From assembly GCA_021813745.1 (NCBI GenBank), contig JAKAJO010000093.1, positions 1 through 64,000 on the forward strand: a stretch of DNA of 64,000 nucleotides, read 5' to 3'. Made by a program: the position numbers and the translations under genes. A model generated the notes under the pieces. The model was given only the letters and a program-made list of their open reading frames with translations. It made no database searches and was not told the origin of the DNA. Source of the DNA: Acidobacteriota bacterium. Its GTDB lineage: Bacteria > Acidobacteriota > Terriglobia > Terriglobales > Acidobacteriaceae. Positions within the stretch are counted from its first letter, which is position 1. Each line of letters starts with the position of its first letter. Of this stretch, positions 1-7,926 are shown piece after piece.

Positions 1-2
1 CC

Positions 3-179
3 ACGGACGGCATCATAGAAGCCAGAAACCCAACCTCGGGCGAGCTCTTCGGCTTCGAGCGCACGGCCGCTATCTCCACCCAATCCGCGAAAGAGATCGC
101 CCATGCCGCGCAGACCTTCGGCCAGGAAGACGACATCACCGTCCTCACCCTCGCGCGTACAGCCCCTGCAGTTGTGTAG
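3..179 (+). CDS. SpoIIE/PP2C-type serine phosphatase, C-terminal end (partial)
   Basis: Only the last 58 codons are present; the frame is open to the left edge and stops with TAG at 177-179. The fragment starts TDGIIEARNP and ends with FGQEDDITVLTLAR. These match the two conserved C-terminal blocks of SpoIIE/RsbU phosphatases: the DG(I/V)xEA block and the metal-binding QxDDxTxxxxR block. Such enzymes dephosphorylate anti-anti-sigma factors in partner-switching pathways. The sensor domain lies outside the window, so the signal cannot be told. The downstream neighbour is on the opposite strand and converges 4 bases after the stop. Confidence 0.8.
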   Translation, partial: TDGIIEARNPTSGELFGFERTAAISTQSAKEIAHAAQTFGQEDDITVLTLARTAPAVV

Positions 180-183
180 GAAA

Positions 184-1281
184 TCAGCTGCGCCAGTGCA
201 GCTCCACCGGCCCATCCATCGGGTGCTTGCTGGTTCCCTCCAGCCGCGCCTGCTTCAGCGCAAAATACCACTTCGCCGGCTTGTCCGCATCGTCAATCAG
301 CATCAGGCTCGGGTTGTGCTTCAACCCCTCCGCCTGCTGCATCATCGTCACCTGATCCTGCCGCACAAACTTCGCGCCAAAGAACTTCGCCACCGGCGTC
401 ACAAATGGCACCCGATAAAACACATTCCACGCCGCCACCACATCGATGCGGCAGGTTGACGCCGTCACCGGCGTCACAGTGGTCAGGCTGCTGAACCACT
501 TCTCCCCGCAGCGAATGATCTCCGTCCGCCGGTTCGGCAGCACAAAATCAATCGTCGTCTCCACTGGCTGCCCATACACGCCCAGCAGCTTGTAGGGCGC
601 GGAGTTCCCGCTCGGCGCGTGCGCGCTCATCCTGAAGCCCTCAGCGATCGGCTCAAACCGCTTCGTCTTTTCGCGAATGCTCGCGCGGCTCCGCCACCAC
701 CACGCCTGATGCACAAACGGTCCATGCGCCGGGTCCATCAATCCAATAATCCCGTGATCCACATTGCACGGCAGGTCCGCCGTCAGAAACGCCGTCCGAT
801 ACCGCGGCCCAAATTTCTTCAGTTCGGGGACCGGCCGCGGAATCGCACCCTCCGCCACGCGCCCACTGCCCGCGCCCGGCACATACACCCACGCATGCCC
901 GTCGCGCTCCTCGCAGGGAAACGCCGTCGCATAAATCCGTGTCGCATCCAGATGATCGTGGCTGCTGAGTGAGGGAATCAGGGCGCACTGCCCGCTGCAC
1001 GGCTCAAACTCCCACCCGTGATAGCGGCACGTCACCCGCTCGCCGTCAAACCACCCCACGCTCAGCGGAATCCCGCGGTGCGGGCAACTGTCGCGCATCG
1101 CAAACAGCCTCCCGCTGCTCTTCCTTCCAATCACCAATGGGATGCCGAGCAGCATCGCCGTCGCCAGCTTGTCCCCACGCAGCGCGTCCGTGCGCAGCGC
1201 CGGATACCAGTCGTCGTAAATCAGCGTCGCGCTCGGCCCTTGAATGGGCACGCCCGTCTCGGTTGTCGTCACCAGCGGCAT
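184..1281 (-). CDS. Rieske non-haem iron oxygenase, alpha-subunit type
   Basis: A 365-residue protein with an N-terminal Rieske [2Fe-2S] domain: CPHRG near residue 66 and CRYHGWEF near residue 85 supply the Cys-His and Cys-His ligand pairs. The catalytic half has NVDHGIIGLMDPAHGPFVH near 172-190, which fits the mononuclear-iron site of the PaO/VanA-like oxygenases (two His and a downstream acid). No beta subunit or ferredoxin reductase gene is adjacent, so it probably works as a homo-oligomer with an unlinked reductase. The substrate cannot be read from the sequence; aromatic demethylation or ring oxidation is typical of relatives. It reads away from the DinB-like gene, about 70 bases downstream of it. 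Confidence 0.85.
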   Translation of the reverse strand: MPLVTTTETGVPIQGPSATLIYDDWYPALRTDALRGDKLATAMLLGIPLVIGRKSSGRLFAMRDSCPHRGIPLSVGWFDGERVTCRYHGWEFEPCSGQCALIPSLSSHDHLDATRIYATAFPCEERDGHAWVYVPGAGSGRVAEGAIPRPVPELKKFGPRYRTAFLTADLPCNVDHGIIGLMDPAHGPFVHQAWWWRSRASIREKTKRFEPIAEGFRMSAHAPSGNSAPYKLLGVYGQPVETTIDFVLPNRRTEIIRCGEKWFSSLTTVTPVTASTCRIDVVAAWNVFYRVPFVTPVAKFFGAKFVRQDQVTMMQQAEGLKHNPSLMLIDDADKPAKWYFALKQARLEGTSKHPMDGPVELHWRS

Positions 1282-1350
1282 CTGGCAAATACCTTAGCAC
1301 TCGCGCGCACGCCGCGTCGGTGTCCAACGCGGCGGCACGCTTCCATCCGG

Positions 1351-1920
1351 TTACATGCTGCCGCGGCTCGCCGGCGGCACCAGTCCATTCATCCGCAGAT
1401 ACTCCACCATCTGCCCGTAGTGGTCCATAAAGTGCGCAATCGCAAACGCCGCCGTGCCTGTGCGCGTCCCGTGCGCCGTCATCACAAAAGCATTCTCCGG
1501 CGTCATCGCGTTCACATACGCATGCGCCTCGGCAAACGAGTCCTTCAGCGCCGCCACAATCTCCGCCTTGGTCTTCAACTTCTCAATCGCCGCGCTGTTG
1601 TCCGCCGTGGGCTTCGCCGGATCGGCAAAGTAATGATCGTTGGCTTCAGCTATATGTTTCACCTGCTCGGCAAATGTGCGCACGCCCTTGAACTCGCCCT
1701 GCGTCGGCGCAAAGTTGTACTTGTCCTCCGGCATCGCCTCCGCCAGCGACATAAACTCCCGCTCCCAGCCGCTCAGCACCTGGCCAAACACCTGCGCCGG
1801 CGGCACCTGCGTACCCACCGCGGGCTTCGCCGCCTGCATCTGCGCGCCGCTCACGCCACTCGCCGCCGCCAGCAGGCAGCAGCCCACCACTCCACTCCAG
1901 ACACTCTTGGGGAAAAACAT
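1351..1920 (-). CDS. DinB-family protein, exported
   Basis: The protein is 189 residues from the ATG at 1920. This start is chosen over a longer in-frame one at 1959 because a strong GAGGAGGCGAGGA ribosome-binding site sits directly before it and a classic signal peptide follows (MFFPKSVWSGVVGCCLLAAA, cut after SGVSGA). The mature part is a four-helix DinB/YfiT-like domain; the His in KHIAEANDHYF and the HFMDHYGQM block near the C terminus provide the usual three-His metal site. DinB-superfamily proteins include thiol transferases and many of unknown function. Export of this one is typical of acidobacterial paralogues. Its biochemical role is not known. Confidence 0.75.
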   Translation of the reverse strand: MFFPKSVWSGVVGCCLLAAASGVSGAQMQAAKPAVGTQVPPAQVFGQVLSGWEREFMSLAEAMPEDKYNFAPTQGEFKGVRTFAEQVKHIAEANDHYFADPAKPTADNSAAIEKLKTKAEIVAALKDSFAEAHAYVNAMTPENAFVMTAHGTRTGTAAFAIAHFMDHYGQMVEYLRMNGLVPPASRGSM

Positions 1921-2016
1921 TCCTCGCCTCCTCGCACGGCCCATCATCACCGTGCCCACCGAATCTACCAGAGCGCTCCATCGCAGCGATACCGGCGCAT
2001 CCTTCAGCCGCGCGCC

Positions 2017-3246
2017 TCACGCCTTGTGCAGCCGCCCGTCCTTCACCTCAAACCGCTCGCCGCGCCACACAATCGTGTTCCCCGCAAAACCCGCCACCCA
2101 CAGCCCCATCGCCACCGCATCGCGCAACGGCAGCAGCCAGAGCCAGGGCAACACCTGCCGGTCGCCCAGCACCACCGCGCCCACCGTCATCGCCAATCCA
2201 AGACGCAGAAAAAGACTCAGCGCCAGCAGCCACACGCTCCAGAGACTCACTCCGCTGGCCACCACGTTCAGCACGGCCCACATCAGCCCGTGCGTAAAGA
2301 TCAGCCCCGCATACCCCGCCGGCCGCGCATCCCGCACCGTCCGCAGCCAGCGCAGCTGATGGTCAAAGAACCCGCGCCACCCATACCCCGGCACGCTCGT
2401 CTCCACCACCTCGCCCGCCAGCGCCACGCGATAGCCAGCCTGCGCCACCCGCGCGCCCAGTTCGTAGTCATCGGCCAGATGATCCTTGAGCGCCACAAAG
2501 CCGCCGATGCGCTCCAGCGCCTCGCGCCTTACCGCCAGCGTGGATCCCAGCCCATACCGCAGCCCGCCCTCAATCATCCGCGACAGCAGCACGCCCGCCT
2601 GAAAATCTGTCGCAATCCCCAGCGCCTCCATCTGCGAGGCCAGCGTCCCGTGCGCCCGTCCGCGATAGAGCGCCGTCACCAGCCCTACTTCGGCCGCGCC
2701 CGCAGCCTGCGGCGCAAAGTGCGCCATCACCCGCTCCAGATACCGCGGCCCCACCGTAATGTCCGAGTCGTTCACCAGCAGGTAGTCAAACCGCGCCGCA
2801 CCCTGCATCTGCGCCAGCGTGCTCACCTTGCCATTCGTGCCCAGCCGCTCCGGGCACACCAGCAGCCGAATCGCCCGCTCTGGAAACTCCGCCTCCAGCG
2901 CGCGCACCGCCTCCACCGCCGGATCATCCAGCGCCGACACGCCAAACAGCAGCTCCCACTCGCCCGCGTAACTCTGCCGGCAGTGGCTCCGGAACGCCTC
3001 CAGCATCCCCTCGTCGGTCCCCTTCAGCGACTTGAGGATACTCACGCCCGGCGCAAACACAGGAAGCGCCCGCCGCCGCGCACGCAGAAACACCTGCGCC
3101 GCAATCAGCGCCGCCAGAAAATACCCCATCCCCGCCACGGCCAGCGCCGTAGTCGCCGCCTCAATCCCCACTGCCAATGCGTGCGCCGTCACAGCGCCCA
3201 GTGTAGCCGACAGGCCCCGCTGAGATAAGCACGTCGGTGAAAGCAA
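2017..3246 (-). CDS. hpnI: Family 2/21 glycosyltransferase, HpnI-like (hopanoid or ceramide type)
   Basis: A 409-residue membrane glycosyltransferase related to ceramide glucosyltransferase. Visible motifs are the DSD-type nucleotide-sugar site (NDSDI near 175), the catalytic ADDYELG near 265, and the HQLRWLRTVR (Q/RxxRW) block near 295. One membrane helix lies at the N terminus and a cluster of helices at the C terminus. Bacterial members named HpnI add N-acetylglucosamine to bacteriohopanetetrol during hopanoid biosynthesis. The other hpn genes are not nearby, so the name rests on family resemblance alone. The longest frame begins with TTG; a GTG at 3192 is an equally possible start. Confidence 0.7.
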   Translation of the reverse strand: MLSPTCLSQRGLSATLGAVTAHALAVGIEAATTALAVAGMGYFLAALIAAQVFLRARRRALPVFAPGVSILKSLKGTDEGMLEAFRSHCRQSYAGEWELLFGVSALDDPAVEAVRALEAEFPERAIRLLVCPERLGTNGKVSTLAQMQGAARFDYLLVNDSDITVGPRYLERVMAHFAPQAAGAAEVGLVTALYRGRAHGTLASQMEALGIATDFQAGVLLSRMIEGGLRYGLGSTLAVRREALERIGGFVALKDHLADDYELGARVAQAGYRVALAGEVVETSVPGYGWRGFFDHQLRWLRTVRDARPAGYAGLIFTHGLMWAVLNVVASGVSLWSVWLLALSLFLRLGLAMTVGAVVLGDRQVLPWLWLLPLRDAVAMGLWVAGFAGNTIVWRGERFEVKDGRLHKA

Positions 3247-3350
3247 CTGAAGGTAAGAAAGTGGAGGTCACCGCTCTCCGGATACCGGACTAACCCGCGC
3301 GTCATCGCAAGAAGAATACTGCGTGCGGAGTCTGGCAATCAGCGTCGCTC

Positions 3351-3383
3351 TCCCAGGTCTCAGAATCGAGACCTTGGGCACCC
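3351..3383 (-). repeat. Short palindromic repeat, copy 1 (reverse orientation)
   Basis: On the minus strand this reads GGGTGCCC followed by a stem of about 10 bp (AGGTCTC/GAGACCT core) around a 6-base loop. The same module occurs in the opposite orientation at 5044-5076 with nearly identical stem and loop. It lies in the 244-base gap between the hpnI-like gene and the acyltransferase gene; nothing else is seen in that gap. Confidence 0.7.
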
Positions 3384-3490
3384 AGTTTCGAGATAAGTTA
3401 TCATCCAAAGACCTGCGCCACCCGCCAACTTTCAACGAGTTCCTAGAATGAGTGATCGTGCGTCGATCGCAAAGAAAGTCGCGAGCGTGG

Positions 3491-4834
3491 TTAAGTCTCT
3501 TCCAGTTGGGGCTCGGAGCTTTCGCCGCGCAAGAAATCGATGAAACCGAGGACCGTGGGGTGAGAGCGCATGCGCATGCATGGCCGCTCAATGACCACAT
3601 AGAGCAACGATGCGAGGCAAAAAACCAGCGCGAGACCGATGGCGCCCGCCGCTGCCATGGCACCGAATGGACCGAGACGCGGGGCAAAGACCGGAGCAAG
3701 CCTGGGGAAGAGCCACATGAAAATCATTTCGTGCACCAGGTACACGGAGTAGGAGATCTGCGCGATTGGGTAAAAGCCCTCCCACGAGAGAATACGTGCA
3801 AGCATCCCGCCGAAAAGTTTTGGCGTGTGCATGGCGCCAAGGATGAGGAAAATAGCGCAAAGCGAAAACGCATCGTGGACGCATGTCCACCAAAGCTCTC
3901 GCGCCAAGTAGGGGATGCGGTCGAAGAACGCCGAACCCATCGAGGTGTAGGCAATGTGAATCATGACCGCCAGACAGACAATGGAAATGAGGGTGACACG
4001 AGTCGTGTTCGCGAAGAAGCTTTCGAGCCGGGGCGCGAAGAAGGTGTTGAGATAGGCGCCGGTAGCGCCGGCGAGCAGGCCTCCGAAACGCATCCAGGGC
4101 TTATCGTAGACGACATCGAACCACCTATCCCACTGAGGTGAGAGCGCGACGAAGCGGTACGGCGGTACGATACCGGAAAAATGAATAACCGTGTAACGGA
4201 TGACAAGCGAGAGGCCCATAAGCGCCACAAGAATGCGCATCCGGCCTTTCCCGAGGCCGATAAAGATCAGAATGAAAGCGGGAAGCAACAGGTAGAACTG
4301 CTCTTCAATCGCGAGTGACCAACACCATCCAAGGTACTGCTTAGCGACAGGCAGGAAATCGTTGACGTAGAGAATATTTGTCCAGGAGTTTTCGGCGTTC
4401 AGCCATTTGGGCATCCCAGGAACCTCGTGGAGGAAGTAGAGGCCCAGCAGCATGACTGCTGTGTAGACAGGAATCAGACGAAGAAAGCGTCGCACGTAAA
4501 AGCGTGAGAAGACGATGCCGCCGAATTCCCTGTACTCGCCGAAGAGGATGGAGCCGATGAGAAATCCGCTGATGACGAAGAAGAGGTCGACACCGAGCAG
4601 GCCATTTACGAGCCAGCCAGTGACGGGGTTGGTGAACATGAAGTTGGCTTGTGCCGGAAAGATCCACAAGTGGAAGAAGAACACATGGAGCACGACCACC
4701 CAGAGGACGGCAATGGCGCGCACTCCATCAATCACAGGCTGCTGGAAACCGGGACGGTGGGCAAGATGTGCCCAGTTGTGACGGATGTTGAAAACCGACG
4801 CAAAACTAGCTGAGGTCCCTCGATCGGCTTTCAT
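3491..4834 (-). CDS. Acyltransferase 3 family membrane protein (OafA/YrhL type)
   Basis: The protein has 447 residues and about ten membrane segments. The N-terminal block DGVRAIAVLWVVVLHVF near 36-52 contains the conserved His of acyltransferase-3 enzymes. WSLAIEEQFYLLLP near 170 is the second family signature. These enzymes acylate sugars of O-antigens, peptidoglycan, exopolysaccharide or small molecules at the inner membrane. A GGAGG ribosome-binding site precedes the ATG at 4834. The gene stands alone between two inverted copies of a palindromic repeat (3351-3383 and 5044-5076). Its acceptor is unknown. Confidence 0.85.
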   Translation of the reverse strand: MKADRGTSASFASVFNIRHNWAHLAHRPGFQQPVIDGVRAIAVLWVVVLHVFFFHLWIFPAQANFMFTNPVTGWLVNGLLGVDLFFVISGFLIGSILFGEYREFGGIVFSRFYVRRFLRLIPVYTAVMLLGLYFLHEVPGMPKWLNAENSWTNILYVNDFLPVAKQYLGWCWSLAIEEQFYLLLPAFILIFIGLGKGRMRILVALMGLSLVIRYTVIHFSGIVPPYRFVALSPQWDRWFDVVYDKPWMRFGGLLAGATGAYLNTFFAPRLESFFANTTRVTLISIVCLAVMIHIAYTSMGSAFFDRIPYLARELWWTCVHDAFSLCAIFLILGAMHTPKLFGGMLARILSWEGFYPIAQISYSVYLVHEMIFMWLFPRLAPVFAPRLGPFGAMAAAGAIGLALVFCLASLLYVVIERPCMRMRSHPTVLGFIDFLRGESSEPQLEET

Positions 4835-5043
4835 ACGGATGCCTCCGGGGAATGAATTGCGGGGAAGGAAAGGGCAAAGTGAAACTATTCGGAAGAAGAG
4901 CTCCTTGTCAAGGAAAAAGCGTTAGGGCGCGCGGACCGGCGTGACCGGACGAAGCATCATCCAACGCCATTGACGATTATGCGAGTGACCCGCAAACCGG
5001 ACGGAACCAGAAAATGGGATAATGTCCGGCTTGGCCGGGTGCC

Positions 5044-5076
5044 GGGTGCCCCAGGTCTCGCTTCTGAGACCTGGGA
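5044..5076 (+). repeat. Short palindromic repeat, copy 2
   Basis: GGGTGCC precedes a perfect 10-bp stem (CCCAGGTCTC at 5050-5059, GAGACCTGGG at 5066-5075) with a 6-base loop. It is the inverted partner of 3351-3383. The rest of 4835-5111 holds only the upstream region of the acyltransferase gene and no convincing ORF. Confidence 0.75.
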
Positions 5077-5111
5077 AACCTTCGCGCTAACCACGCAACC
5101 CCGCGAACGTC

Positions 5112-5507
5112 TTACTTCATCCGCCGAACCCCCGCCATGCGCCCAAAGGCCTTATCGAACGTAATCACCTCGTCCGCACCGGACGCGAAGGCAATCTCTG
5201 CAATCAAGTGGTCGGCAAAGCCCGCCGCGCCTTTGCGGCAGGCCTCCAAAGCCTTCCACGCCACGCCCGCCGACTCGACCGTCACGCCTCTCGTCTGCAG
5301 CAGGCCCTCGATGGCGTCCAGAACCCTGCCCCTCTCCCATCGGCCGCGCAGCACCCACGACAACTCCGCCAGCACCGGCAGTGGAACGAAGACTCCGCCC
5401 GCCGAACGTGCCTCCGCCAGGGCCGCGCGCGCCTTGCGCGCCTGCGCCGGCTCGTCGTTCAGGTAAGCCCGCGCCCACACGTTGGTATCCGCTGCCACCA
5501 TCACCAC
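5112..5507 (-). CDS. vapC: PIN-domain ribonuclease toxin, VapC-like
   Basis: A 131-residue PIN-domain protein. Acidic residues expected at the metal site are visible: ADTNVW at 6-11, the Glu of LAELSW near 48, ADHLIAEIA near 100 and ITFDKAF near 117. VapC toxins cleave specific RNAs, often tRNA or rRNA, and are held inactive by the paired antitoxin. Its start overlaps the 3' end of the AbrB-type antitoxin gene by 7 bases, the usual antitoxin-first operon order. The length is normal for the family and all core acids appear intact, so the toxin is probably active. Confidence 0.88.
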   Translation of the reverse strand: MVMVAADTNVWARAYLNDEPAQARKARAALAEARSAGGVFVPLPVLAELSWVLRGRWERGRVLDAIEGLLQTRGVTVESAGVAWKALEACRKGAAGFADHLIAEIAFASGADEVITFDKAFGRMAGVRRMK

Positions 5508-5773
5508 CGCCTCCGCGCCTTGGCCGCATCCATCTCATCAAAGCTCATCACGCCGCCTGCGCGACCGCCCGTATCGGCCATCTTCCACAAGTCTTCGAGA
5601 TCATAGAGCACGGGTTCCACCTTCACCGCGCCGCTCACAGGAATGCTGAACCGGATGCGGCTTCCCCGCTGGATGCCAAGCCTCTTCCGCAGTTCCCTCG
5701 GCAGGGTCACCTGCCCCTTCGAAGTCACCGTCGCTTCCACCGTCGTTGTCTTTGTTTGAGTCGCCCGCGTCAT
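5501..5773 (-). CDS. AbrB/MazE/SpoVT-fold antitoxin
   Basis: A 90-residue protein with an N-terminal swapped-hairpin AbrB domain: VTSKGQVTLPRELRKRLGI near 16-34 is the family signature, followed by GSRIRFSI. The C-terminal tail (DLEDLWKMADTGG and the basic AKARRRW end) is the likely toxin-binding segment. The dimer would bind the operon promoter and repress it with the toxin. An AAGGAGGTGA ribosome-binding site lies directly before the ATG at 5773. Confidence 0.88.
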   Translation of the reverse strand: MTRATQTKTTTVEATVTSKGQVTLPRELRKRLGIQRGSRIRFSIPVSGAVKVEPVLYDLEDLWKMADTGGRAGGVMSFDEMDAAKARRRW

Positions 5774-5788
5774 CTTTCACCTCCTTAC

Positions 5789-5816
5789 ATTATAAAGTGT
5801 TTCTCCTTACCTTCAA
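5789..5816 (-). promoter_or_regulatory. Near-consensus sigma-70 promoter of the toxin-antitoxin pair
   Basis: On the minus strand, TTGAAG (5816-5811) and TATAAT (5794-5789) are separated by 16 bases. The -10 box abuts the Shine-Dalgarno sequence, so the leader would be only about 10 bases. A GTAAGGAG direct repeat spans the promoter and could be part of the operator. Confidence 0.65.
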
Positions 5817-5832
5817 GTGTCCACCGGGGTGC

Positions 5833-5857
5833 CCCGTCCTAGCTCCGCTAGGGCGGG
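5833..5857. repeat. Hairpin with a GGGTGCCCC-like 5' module
   Basis: An 11-base stem with one G-U pair (CCCGTCCTAGC / GCTAGGGCGGG) closes on a 3-base loop and is preceded by GGGGTGCC. The 5' module matches the repeats at 3351 and 5044, but the stem differs. It may be a variant of the same element or a terminator for an upstream transcript. Confidence 0.45.
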
Positions 5858-5897
5858 AAACCGCGAAATCGCTCATGATCGATAGACCACCTCCGCC

Positions 5898-6020
5898 TTT
5901 CTCCTTGCCCCGTCGCTTCACCCGCCCCATACTGGTCTCGTCCCCATGTCGCCCAAATCCCAATCTTTTGAGCCCCGCCCCTCACTGGACCCGCCCGAGA
6001 AGCGATCCATAGCTGAGTGA
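5898..6020 (+). pseudogene. Truncated 5' copy of the YdeI-family gene at 7927
   Basis: About 85 bases here resemble the promoter and first codons of the intact gene at 7927, including an identical CCCATACTGG block and the reading MSPKSQSFEPR, against MPPKPQSFQAR downstream. After about 11 codons the match fades and the frame stops at 6018. The copy lies about 1.98 kb before the intact gene, with the C45-like hydrolase between them. The remaining gap (5774-6114) holds the toxin-antitoxin promoter and the 5833 hairpin. Confidence 0.6.
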
Positions 6021-6114
6021 GCGCTTCATCCGCTAGAATCACGGTCCAGCAGGCTGGGCTGGCTCGTGTCGCCCAGGCAAGCAGAAGATCGAATCCCCAT
6101 CATCGAGGTTGCAA

Positions 6115-7794
6115 ATGACAAAGGCCAGCGGCGGGTCCGAGCAGAATTCAATCGGTGTCGATGGACGCGGTGCGGGTTCAGAGGTCACTCGCAGGGAATG
6201 CTTGAAGCTCACCGCTTCGGCCAGCGTGATGACTCTTGCTTCAAGACCCTTGTGCGGTTTTCCACTCCCCACGCCCAGTCAAATGGACGCTCGAAAACAA
6301 ACGACTCCCCCGGAATGGACGGGCCGTAACAGGAATCTGGGCAAATACTTTCTCGAGAACGGATACCCCGCGTATGAGCCACATCCACGCTACCTCGGTG
6401 AACTTCACGGAACCTGGTATCAGATGGGACGTCAGTACGGCGAGCGCGCAGGCGACCTCATCCGCATGGTCTACGAAGGATGGTACAGAGAACTGTTGCC
6501 AATCCAGCGCAGCAGCGCAGCGATGGAAGCTTATCTGGTCCAGCAGGACCAATACTATGAGTTCCTGTTGCCCGAAGCGCTGGAAATGATGCATGGCATT
6601 GCAGACGGCGCATCGCAGGAGCTTGCCGCTTCTGCCTTCCCACGCGAGCTCGGCCATTTCCATAAGATCCTGATGATCAACAGCTATTTCGGACTAAAGG
6701 GAAAGCCGCCTGAGTCCGCCACCGCCTCGTTGGCACCGGAGGATGAAGCGATCCATTGCTGCAGCGGCGCGGTCATCCTTGGCCCTGCTACGAAGAGCGG
6801 CAAAGCCATTCACGTCAGCTCCGAGGATCAGCACTTCTTCCCGCAGGAGTATCTCGTCACATTCATCGCCAACCCGTCGGACCCGCGAGCGAGCCGCTAC
6901 ACGGTAACCGACTCTGCGGGCGAAATCGGAAGTGAGCACGCGCAGAACATTCATGGGGTCACCTCGAGCGGGTATTCAGGTGGAACGTACGGGATTCTCG
7001 GGCCCACATTGGATCGTCCGTTCTCTGGCTATCGCAGGCCCGGCTTGGACTGGCAGGTCGGCAACTTCTTTGTTGCGGCCTTCGCCAACTCCGCAAGACA
7101 TGCCGTCGAACTTCTAACCCTGGGCAGGCCGGAGTATCGGGCCAAGTCCGGCAACAGGATCGTGATCGGTAAATGCACGCGGGGCGTCAACTGGGTGGTT
7201 TCCGACAGTCGCGAGGCGTTCGTGATCGAGAGTATTCCCGCGGATCAGATCGGCGCTGCGCGCTACGCTGTTCGATCCCCGGGCGACATGGGCGAAATCG
7301 GCGGGCACTACATCGTCTCTACGAATAACGTCGAAGCGACAGACAGCTACGACGAGGCGAATGTTCACCAGGCGGACCATCCGATGCGCCAGCACGGAAG
7401 CGGAAGCCAGAACCCAAAGCATTTCGGCCTCAACCTTACCGGAACACGCTTCTGGACGTTTATGTGGCTCATTCGGCAGAACTACGGCCATATCGATCCC
7501 GAGTTGGTGCAGGCCTGGCGGAGAACTCACTTCATCTACGACGAATCAGGAATCCAGCATGATTTCATCGAGAAGGACAGCAAACAGATTCCCATCTACC
7601 TTGTTCCCGATGCGGCAACACTCTGCTGGCACAGTTCCGGTCCGGCGGGCGTTGACTCGTTTCAAGGCGTCGACACATACGTCAGCATGTCAATAGCGGA
7701 CGACTTGACCTCTTTTCGCACCAAAGGAAGACCCTGCGAGTGGGACGGGCCCTGGGATCGCATTTCCTTGCGAACTCCGCCACACCTTTCATAA
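6115..7794 (+). CDS. C45-like N-terminal nucleophile hydrolase/acyltransferase, Tat-exported
   Basis: The protein has 559 residues from the ATG at 6115, preceded by GAGG at a good distance; a TTG two codons upstream is less likely. A twin-arginine type signal is seen near 24-48 (TRRECLKLTASASVMTLASR). The pair of cysteines at 215-216 in EAIHCCSGAVILG, followed by GKAIHVSSEDQHF, fits the autocatalytic nucleophile region of the C45/choloylglycine-like Ntn hydrolases, which cleave or transfer acyl-amide groups. The first residue after self-cleavage would be one of these Cys residues. The fungal relative is isopenicillin N acyltransferase, but the bacterial substrates are unknown. It is monocistronic and lies between a partial and an intact copy of the YdeI gene start. 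Confidence 0.65.
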   Translation: MTKASGGSEQNSIGVDGRGAGSEVTRRECLKLTASASVMTLASRPLCGFPLPTPSQMDARKQTTPPEWTGRNRNLGKYFLENGYPAYEPHPRYLGELHGTWYQMGRQYGERAGDLIRMVYEGWYRELLPIQRSSAAMEAYLVQQDQYYEFLLPEALEMMHGIADGASQELAASAFPRELGHFHKILMINSYFGLKGKPPESATASLAPEDEAIHCCSGAVILGPATKSGKAIHVSSEDQHFFPQEYLVTFIANPSDPRASRYTVTDSAGEIGSEHAQNIHGVTSSGYSGGTYGILGPTLDRPFSGYRRPGLDWQVGNFFVAAFANSARHAVELLTLGRPEYRAKSGNRIVIGKCTRGVNWVVSDSREAFVIESIPADQIGAARYAVRSPGDMGEIGGHYIVSTNNVEATDSYDEANVHQADHPMRQHGSGSQNPKHFGLNLTGTRFWTFMWLIRQNYGHIDPELVQAWRRTHFIYDESGIQHDFIEKDSKQIPIYLVPDAATLCWHSSGPAGVDSFQGVDTYVSMSIADDLTSFRTKGRPCEWDGPWDRISLRTPPHLS

Positions 7795-7926
7795 ATCTCA
7801 TTCTCCAAGGATCCCTGAGCCGAAGATCATCTCCTGGGGAACGAATCAAGAGTGAAAGGTCGGACTGAGTGCCGCCTCTCCCTTTTGCCCCCGCATCCCA
7901 CCGGTCCCATACTGGATGCCTGCCCC

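Noticed and set aside
1018-3228. 736-codon open frame on the plus strand
   Set aside because: It is extremely rich in Arg, His and Pro and runs antisense to three genes with clear motifs (Rieske oxygenase, DinB-like, glycosyltransferase).
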